This document shows, in pieces, positions 55,871 to 64,000 of a DNA stretch of 64,000 nucleotides (its first letter is position 1; each line of letters starts with the position of its first letter). Source of the stretch: Strigops habroptila. Its lineage: Eukaryota > Chordata > Aves > Psittaciformes > Psittacidae. The notes beneath the pieces were generated by a model that saw nothing but the letters and a program-made list of their open reading frames with translations, was not told where the DNA came from and did not search any database. A program made the translations under genes and the position numbers. Where the stretch lies: contig NC_044277.2 in the NCBI RefSeq assembly GCF_004027225.2, forward strand, positions 101,797,725-101,861,724, written 5' to 3'.

Positions 55871-58840
55871 TTTCCTGGGGTGCTTTTTCAACCCTTTTTT
55901 CATTCTGCCTGTTCTTATTTTCTGTGCCAGTTATATGTTACGTTGCCAGGAAGTTCTGCAGGTCACAAAAGAGATGAAAATGTCAGGCTGGAGTCTGTAT
56001 CCTCCAAAATACTCATCTTTACTCTAATGAACTATTGCTAGTATTTGCAGCTGACAGAAGTCAGTACTGAGCTTCCGTGATTTTCCTTGCCTGTAAAAAT
56101 GAGTTGCTGATAGTCGTATCTGTGCAAAGGTGCAGCCAGAGCAGGGGTTAAAGATTGCAACAAGCGACAACTTACCCCTTGCAAAATGCTCTTCCAAGGT
56201 TACAGAAAACAACTGTAAAGACTAAGTAGTGATTTTATTTGGTGATATTAATGCTGGGGGTTCTTCATATTTCTTTTTAACTGTTGTGGATAGGATAGTC
56301 TTTCTCTGCTGCTTGAATTTAACTTTCCCAGAACATGTGGGATGACAGGATTTTTGGGTACTACATTTTGCCCTAACTTCTTTTAGCACAGAACCTGCAG
56401 AGGTAAAATAGTTTAATGCTTCCTGCAACACAAATGCTGCATGCAACACAGCTTCCAGAAGAGTATATATACTTTTAAAAATTATTATCTTAGCATTTCA
56501 TCAGAATACCATGAACATCAATTTTCAGTACAAAAGATTCAAAAAAATTATGGGGTAGGTGTTCCCGTAGAAAATCTGTACCTTGTTTAAAAAATCCCTC
56601 TGAATCCTGACTTCAGAAAAAAAGAATATGTAAAATTTCTTTTGTATCTCCCAATAAAATTCTAACATATCCTTTCTTTAGCTTCAGCTTTACCTTTTGC
56701 AGTGTCCTTTGTTTTATTGCCTTAATGCCAACTAGTCCATAAGCCAAGTCTTCCCCTTCTTTAAACTGCTTCGTGATAGCAAGTTGCTTATATTCTGTTA
56801 ATTCTGTCAAATAATTTGTGCTAATTGCTGCTTTGGTTTCTCACATTATTTGGGCATACAGCTCTATCACACTCAATAGCATGTTTTCTGATTGTTAGTT
56901 TGTTTTGGTGACAGTATTAGTGTTTCACTTCAATGTTTTGCTTTAAGATTAACATATCATTAAGCTGCATAATAAGCTACAGTCTGTATTCTCATGCAGT
57001 GAAATGGCAGGGGGAAGGCAGGGCATAGTTTTGCAGTTTATTCAAGAGAAATAAAAAAAAAAACAAAACCAAATCAAAACCCAATAATTTCTGAAAGCAG
57101 ATTAGCCAATTACTTGGCACTCCATGGGATAGCAAGGCCAAAACTGAAGCATTTACAGTAAAACTCATGCTCATGGAGGTGGATTATTTTTCCATCTTTG
57201 CCAGATGTTGCAAAACACCGAGCATTAGTACCAAAATAATCCATGTAGCTAGTTTTGCATAATCTGGGGACAAGTCTCTGATTTACCAACAGTATTTGGT
57301 ATATTTTTATTAATACATTGTGCCGTATGTCTCTGGTATGGATGACTAGAGATCTCCGTCATAACTGCTGTTTGGTAGATTAGCAGTTAAAAGATTGTCA
57401 TTGCTTTTGGAGGCAAGAAGTTAATCTTTGACAGCATATTTTTGATGTGTTACTGAAAATCACTTTGTATGCTAGCTCTGCTACTATTTTCAGTGTCTGT
57501 TGTGGGGCTCTCTTCAGCAAAACTGCTGTCAACGATAGCTCTGTGGAAGCAAAAATAGCAGCTAATCAATGTGTGTGTTATCCACAGTGTTAAGCACTTA
57601 AATGGAAAACAGGTTTATAAATAAAAAATAAAAAATCTTTCCAATGCAATGTGACAAGCTGCTGCAACCTCATCTTTTCTTTCTGTGTGTTCGGCTCCCT
57701 TTCTGGACATAAGTTTACACAGGAGTTGTGTTAGGTGGAAGAAAGCCTGTGTGGTTTGGGTTTGTCTTTTTCTTTATGCCCATTGGGCTTTGCCTTTAAA
57801 ATATGATTCCAGGTGGAATAGGTCATGATTGTTTCTCTTCTGGCCTTTCATCAATGGTGTATTCTCTTCAGTTACTATCTTGACTAGTACCCCAAAAATG
57901 CAGGGCACTAGGCTATCTACTAGCAGTGCTCCACATACAGTTTAGCATAAAAGCATTTTGAAATTCTGTACTCTGAAGTATTTCAGAAGAGTTGCTTCAA
58001 AAGTTCTTGAAACATACAAGTCTCTCTTGGCACAAAGGCTTGGGGTGCACTCCCAATAGTTGTGCCTACTGGTCCAACACTGGTAAGCTGTTGGATTCTC
58101 ATTTCCTAAAACACATGGTGTGTTTGGAGTGTGGTTAATATTTACTTCTTACATTGCTGTCCAGAAAATACTGTGTTCTTAGTGCGCACCTACTTTTTAT
58201 TAAGACGGGGTTACAGACCTATTCCTTAAAAAAAAAAAGGGGGATCATCGGGTCAGTTCCTGGAAGTACATGGAGTCTGACCTCTTACTGTTGTGTTCAT
58301 AAATGATGCTCTTTTTCTTTACCATTCATCCTTTCCTCCCCGCTCTGTTTTTGACTTCATGAGCTACCTGTAGAGCCAAATGTGCCAAACATATTGTTAA
58401 TTGTTGCGGTTGCTTTTACTGGAGTCTATAATGAGACATCTCGTGATGGAAAGGTGGTTGTATGTGTTGAAAACCTGATAGATGAACATGTTGCCATTAA
58501 CATGAAACATTACAAATGTGCCTGTAATAATTTCATTCATCACTACAAATGCAATTCTCTTCATATGCTTGGCACACATATATATGCAGAGTGGCTGAAC
58601 AGATTTAAGCATGCCTGTATGTCAAGCGATAGCCTAGTTTGAGCATGGCGGTAGAAACATTGATGTTACAAGAGATTGTTTTATGTTTGGGGACCTCCTC
58701 TGTTAGCTCTGCTGCATGGTGACGATGGTTATTGCTTGAAACGTGCTTCTTGGTGTCAGTTTGAGCTGCAAGTATCGTTGGTCTTGAACATTCTGTTTCC
58801 TCTTTGATTTGGACTCCTTGAGCTCTGCAGTTCTTCAGGT
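55871..58840. other. Non-coding, nothing specific seen
   Basis: AT-rich; short A-runs at 57,052-57,063 and 58,229-58,240. No exons supported. Confidence 0.45.
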
Positions 58841-58970
58841 TTTGTTTGTTGTTGTGGTTTTTTTTTTTTTTTGGTTTGGTTTTTTTTGTTTTTTGGGGTT
58901 TTTTGTTTTTTTTTTTTTTTGTTTTGGGTTTTTTTTTTTCGGTGTGGGTTTTTTTTTGGTTTTTTTAGGC
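58841..58970. repeat. T-rich low-complexity tract with G interruptions
   Basis: About 130 bases of T-runs punctuated by G pairs and one GGGG, nearly free of A and C. The complementary strand is A-rich with C interruptions. Confidence 0.9.
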
Positions 58971-60296
58971 TTCCTATTACTCTGAGCGTTTGGACATATA
59001 TAAGGCTGTTAAGAAACAAGTGTGTTTAAAAAATAAAAATCAACCTGGGATAACAACTGTAATTTTTATCTGTTCTTGTAAGGATGCTTAATAATGGTTA
59101 AAACTGTTGGTGGTCAGCTTATATTCTACCTATAAGAAAAACTTTAAACAGTTGCATAGGTGTTTCACTGACTGCTGAGCCTGTGGACCTGTGTTTTTTA
59201 CCTATATGCCACACCATTGTCAAAAATGGATTAAGAAACAGGACAAAATTGCATGAAGCTTTTTCGTGGGTTGTTTGGGCTTTTTTGTTCTCTCCAAGGC
59301 ATTTGAGTTCAGAATTAATTCAGAGAAAAAGCTTAAAACAAACAAACAGAAAAACCTTCACTAAAAATAAACCCACCAAACAAAAATACTTTTATTTCAG
59401 TGTGATTAGTCACAGAGTGGAAATGCTGGTCTTGGTGACAGCTTTCAGAAAGGGAGCTGGGCATCACTGCAACTCAAGCAGAAAAGGCTGGAGTCGGGCC
59501 CTCATTTGATCAGAAGGGGAAACATGTCCTGTTGAGAGGTGCTTATATGGGGATTTGAGCAGAATTACAGATCACTTTGGTGTGTCCCTGCTTCTCTGGC
59601 ACTTCTTAAACTCTGAAAATACAGCCTAAAATTGTCTTGGTAAGAAAGAAAGATTCATCCCTTAAGGATTAATATGCACCTCTTTTAAAATTACTTTCAT
59701 ATTTCACCTAGGCATGAAGGTTGGTTACAGCAATTATTTTTTAGAAAGATACAAATTGTGCAATAGTGAAAAAGGATCAGTGCGATGCAGACAACATAAA
59801 AGCTGTGGCTGTGAAAGGAGGGGATGCAATTTGGGCAGAGTCCTTCCCCAGTGACAGACAACTTCTTTAAGCCACATAAGAACTTTGGAGATGTTGGAAG
59901 ATGCAGGGAAGTGATAGTCTGTGGTTTGCACATGTGCATTGTAGGGTGGATTAAGATGTACTTCATATGAACAGGAGCAGTGAAGATTATAACTTTAAAA
60001 TAATGTTTTCATTTGCTATTTGAAGGCTGCTGCCCTCTACTATGGTACATCATAACAGTGTACCATCAGTGTTCCTCGCTCAGTGTAGCATCAGCTTCAG
60101 GAGTGCTCTCTGTTAAGTGGTAAAACACCCAGCGGCTTTGGGATGGGTCTTTGTGACAAAGTAATTAAATACTTTAACTTCATTTATGGAGTTACAGAGA
60201 AAGAAAGACTGAGATAAAATGTTAGTAGTAATAAAACTTACTGTAAAATAGCACCAGAAAGCTTCTGTAGTGGCCACGTTCTGTAAAAACATCTCT
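58971..60296. other. Non-coding, nothing specific seen
   Basis: No repeat or exon recognised. Confidence 0.45.
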
Positions 60297-60548
60297 CTTC
60301 TGGCTTTAAACTAATAGAGGGGAGATTTAGATTAGATATAAGGAAGAAATTCTTCACTGTGAGGGTGGTGAGGCCCTGGCACAGGTTGCCCAGAGAAGCT
60401 GTGGCTGCCCCATCCCTGGCAGTGTTCAGGGCCAGGTCGGATGGGGCTTTGAGCCAAGTGGAAGGTGTCCCTGCACATGGCAGGGGGGTTGGAACTGGCT
60501 GAGCTTTAAGGTCCCTTCCAACCCAAAACCATTCTGTGATTTTATGAC
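60297..60548 (+). mobile_element. CR1 LINE 3'-end fragment
   Basis: Sense CR1 3' end: 'taaactaatagaggggagat', 'aaggaagaaattcttcactg', 'ggcacaggttgcccagagaa', ending 'ccattctgtgattttatgac', close to the terminal CR1 octamer repeats. A few bases are missing around 'gagccaagtggaagg' relative to other copies. Confidence 0.95.
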
Positions 60549-62024
60549 TCTTAGCATAATAGGTTGTAAAAGCGAGCACTGCTGGTGATGTCAGTACAAC
60601 CACATTGGGTTAGATAGTTTTTCTTGGACATCTTTGCATCCTTACTGTGCTTTCACTCAAGTACCTGACCACATCTTGCAATTAGCATGTGCGTTATGTT
60701 GTGTGAGTCCTGGGGTGATTCAAATCATGGAAGATAGTGTGGAAGTGATTTTTGTAGCTAGACCGTTGGGGAAGCAGGGGACATTGTCCAGCACATCCTC
60801 CTAGTTTTCCAACAGGCTTGATGTAGGAAGAGCAGCTGAGAAATTGCTAAAGGTGTGACTTTGAAATCATAGGTAAGGAGGCACCAAAAGCACAGAATTG
60901 TAAGGTGTTTTAGAAAGGGTGACTCTGAAATGGTGACATTCATCAAAGGATTCAAGGGGAGAAGAGAGAGAAAGAGAGCAAAGCCATTAAAATCAGTGAG
61001 CTATGAGATGGCAAGCCTCAATAAACTCTGAGAAGTAGGAGACATGACTCAGAGTTCTTTCAGATGCAAACCTGAAAGAGAAAGAGGATTTAAGATGAGA
61101 TGGCAGTTTAACAGAGTTTTTTATTATGGAGACAAGCACAGACTGTCCCAGTTCAAATGAAGGATCGAAATTATAGTAACTCACAAACTTGATAAGTTTT
61201 TCCAGCACAAGAAGAAAGGAAGGAAGGAAGCCTGCAGAGAGTCTGACCTAGTTTCCAATAAGGATGATTTGAGCAGGGATAAGTATAAAAGAAATTTTTT
61301 TTTGTTGCTTTTAATTTTTTTTTTAATTAATTTTTCATGTCCTGAGAATCATGTCTGCCAGAACATGCACCTAGCAGTGGCTGTGGGGAAGACAGCATTG
61401 GAGAGTATTGTAGTAATGAAAGGAAGACAAAGGATTTGGTCTGCTGCTCAGCAGGAAAAGGAAGTAACCAAGTTCTGACACTAAAATATTTTATTAAAAT
61501 GGGGGAAGGGAAGCTTTTATCAGTCTTTTGCTAAGACTTTAATTGAGAGCAGATGGCAAATTAAATCACTGGATGCTTAGTGGCTGGTGTGAAACTATAC
61601 AACTTCAGAGCTGTGAGCTGTTACCTTTGACACCTTGGGAAGAGTAAATAAGCTTCTAAAAAAAACCCCAAAAGAATGAACATAATATTTAAGATGCCTT
61701 ATTCATAATTTCTAATTTCAGTTCTCAAAAAGGAACACAAAAACATAAGCAACACTGCAAGAAACCAAGGAAACCGATAATATCCAGCAGATTTTTCTTT
61801 TCAAAAATAAACCATGTCAAAGAAACTGAACTTATTTCTGTAACTTGGTAACAAGGGAAGGAAAAATGAGTAGATTACCACGAGCTGAAGTGAAGCTTCT
61901 AAGACTCCAAACTAGAAGAATGTGGTCGGCGTATAAACTGCTATAAAATAGTGCAGAAATCTTTGCGTAATATATCCATAGCTCAGGGCCTTGAAAGGGA
62001 TAGAGCAGGTCTGTTCTAGGTCTG
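60549..62024. other. Non-coding, nothing specific seen
   Basis: A short (GGAA)n at about 61,214-61,230 is the only simple repeat noted. Confidence 0.45.
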
Positions 62025-62160
62025 GCACTAGTCAGTCATTAGTGACTTGGATGACGCAATGGGGAATATACTGAATCTGCTGGTACTGAAATAAAAGACG
62101 TACTGGGTGTTTCCACTAAAAATAGAAAGGGGCTGGATGAACTAAATGTATATCCTGTGT
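62025..62160 (+). mobile_element. Possible old CR1 coding-region fragment
   Basis: 'agtcattagtgacttggatg' and the following 'aatggggaatatactgaatc' resemble the CR1 ORF2 segment encoding an NDLDD-like stretch before the RT active site. 'aggggctggatgaac' continues the similarity. It is degenerate with no open frame. Confidence 0.45.
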
Positions 62161-64000
62161 TTTTCATGTTACTTCGTCAGACTATTTCAAGATTTTTGTG
62201 GAATAACCCACTGCAAAAACTGAGAAGAAGGGAGTTGTGTTGCTAGTCTGTAGAAAATCCTGAGATATTTGTAGTAGTTGGATTTGACACGCAGCAGTAA
62301 AAATAAGATACATGCCTGTTTACGCATTCCAACGTGACAGCTGATTTGTAAGCATGGTGAAGTCGTCCTTCTGTACCCTGTTTTGGGAAGACTTCTTCTG
62401 AACTGCTGTGTAAAGCTTTGAGCACTGGATTTGGATTTGAGAGCTTTCCAAGGAGCAGGGAGAAAGAAATCAGAGTAGAAAAGCTGACCTGCAGTGAAAG
62501 GCTAAACAGACTGAGAACTTTTTTCATCCTGGAGGATCCTGATTTTTATGTATCTGTTTTTATTTATATATCTGTCCATAGTTTCCATGACTGCAACATT
62601 TCAATAGTTAGTTTGGCAGAGATTACAGTAGTGCTGGTATTGGCTGGTATTGGCATACATTTTTTTAATATAGAAAAGATGTGCCGGTGTGGTTAATTCT
62701 GCATGTAGTTAATCCGCATACAGTCACTTCTTTTTCTTTGTTCCCACTTCTCCTTGCTATTAGACATTATGGAGATCCCATAGCCATTTATATGTAGTTG
62801 AACATCAAATAAAGGATGAGCATTTAAAAGCATCAGGTTCATTCATACCACTGGCAACACCTTGAATCAGGAGGCCAAACAACCTAAAAGAAATCAATTC
62901 AGCTGTCACTTAAAGCAGTAGCCCTTCTTCCCACCCTTTTGAGAAAGTACCTTTTCTCTTAGCTGTATCAAATGCTTTTTGCGGAATACCTCAAGAGACT
63001 GATGCGTCTCTAATATGTCCTCATTTTGTGGTGCCCTGTGGTACTTCTGGTGAATAGCTGGCTTTATAGAGCAGACCACAGTCATTCAAAGATGCATCAG
63101 CTCCTTTTGATGAGGCTCTTGATACAACAGTTGGTGTTTAAGTCAACAGTAATTTGCTGCTGTGCAGTCTACATTTTAAATGCTCTAAAGTTATTTAGAG
63201 AAAATCCAGTAAAAACTGTAGTGGTGTCTTAGTCAGCAGCTGAAGGAGTTGTGAGTCTGGAAACTGGATAGTCCTACCCTTCTTAAGTGGTATGTATACA
63301 TTTAATCAAGTTGCAGATGGTTTTATATATAGTATAGCAGTTTTACTTAGAGTCAATAATTGAGGAAGCACTAAAATAATTGGAAAGGATGACAGGAAGG
63401 GTTTTTTGCTCTATTTTAGACCATGAAGTTCAGGAAGAGGGAATTGAGGAAGCTGCTGGGAGGGGGCCACACAGAGAAATAACTTTACAAAACACTATGT
63501 TTTAAGATACAGAAATTTGGTGCTTGGTTGGTTGGGTTTTCTTCTCCCATGGAACATACTGAGGTGGTCCTGACAATGTTGTAATGGCCAAGAGAGTGGA
63601 CAAGGAGATTCACCCTCTTTGGTTGAGAAGGAACCAAGCTGTTCTGAGAATGGAAAGGGCTGATGGTAGAGTCCAGAGACTGGCATGGACTGAACAGGCA
63701 GAGCAGTTGGAGGGGATAGATGCCTTAGTGCAGAGAAACTCAGCTGCTTTCAGACTAAAAGAAGATAGAATTGTAGACTCCTTTCTCCCTTTACCCCCTT
63801 GATCTGTTGCAGTGGGTTCCCAGGCTGTTGTAGCCAAGCCCTTCTGCTTGCAACCACATCTTCCTCATCATGCCCATCTCCTGCAAGTCTGCTATTGCTG
63901 CCACTTCCTCAACCCTGCACAAAAGCCAGTGAAAGTGCTCAAGGGCAGCTGCATCTGGCTCACATGAAGTGGCTGAAGTGTAATGCTGAAACATCTGCAT
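62161..64000. other. Non-coding to window end, nothing specific seen
   Basis: A weak CR1-like string ('aaaggctaaacagactgaga') occurs at about 62,498-62,520. No exon can be supported; the frames at 63,584-63,837 on both strands look like chance. Confidence 0.45.

Noticed and set aside
58382..58642. 86-codon frame beginning with a hydrophobic stretch
   Set aside because: Looks secretory at first, but it lacks splice context or homology and lies in AT-rich intronic-type DNA.

Overview
The window is vertebrate, almost certainly avian, nuclear DNA. It holds several CR1 LINE 3' ends (including the CR1 terminal motif ATTCTATGA), sparse MIR/CORE-SINE-like relics, one GC-rich CpG island and mostly AT-rich non-coding DNA. 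I see no bacterial-style operons, rRNA, tRNA or CRISPR. The species cannot be named from the sequence.

Region by region: 1-11,580 is intergenic or intronic DNA with a few ancient SINE-like fragments. 11,581-18,780 is a complete, apparently young endogenous retrovirus of 7,200 bp on the minus strand. Its two 570-bp LTRs look identical by eye and it is flanked by a perfect 5-bp target duplication (GATGG). 18,781-36,680 is non-coding, with a long CR1 3' fragment (22,465-23,231), a solo LTR of a related older subfamily (27,860-28,456, target duplication ACCAG) and a short CR1 piece. About 36,690-37,790 is a CpG island with GC boxes and a GGA-repeat tract. It precedes a plausible first coding exon of a host gene on the plus strand (ATG 37,935, splice donor after 38,010). 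38,011-64,000 has no further exon I can support and reads as a very long first intron or downstream non-coding DNA, with scattered CR1 copies, homopolymers and small repeats.

The provirus is the main object of interest. Read 5' to 3' on the minus strand it has: 5' LTR; a primer-binding site matching tRNA-Lys1,2; a 233-codon ORF (here 'ORF A') with several hydrophobic segments and a strongly basic tail; a gag frame with a Thr/Pro-rich 27-residue repeat at its N-terminus and no CCHC zinc knuckle; one in-frame UAG followed by a hairpin and possible pseudoknot; protease-RT-RNase H-integrase with all expected catalytic residues; a short non-coding 3' region without env or dUTPase; 3' LTR. The pol resembles class III (ERV-L/spuma-like) elements. 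The gag-pol junction is a gammaretrovirus-type readthrough arrangement. The leading membrane-protein ORF, which overlaps gag in the -1 frame, is the least expected component and the best candidate for something undescribed.

The solo LTR lies in the same orientation and shows that this LTR lineage has been inserting over time. Compared with it, the young LTR has lost an ATTAAA polyadenylation hexamer.
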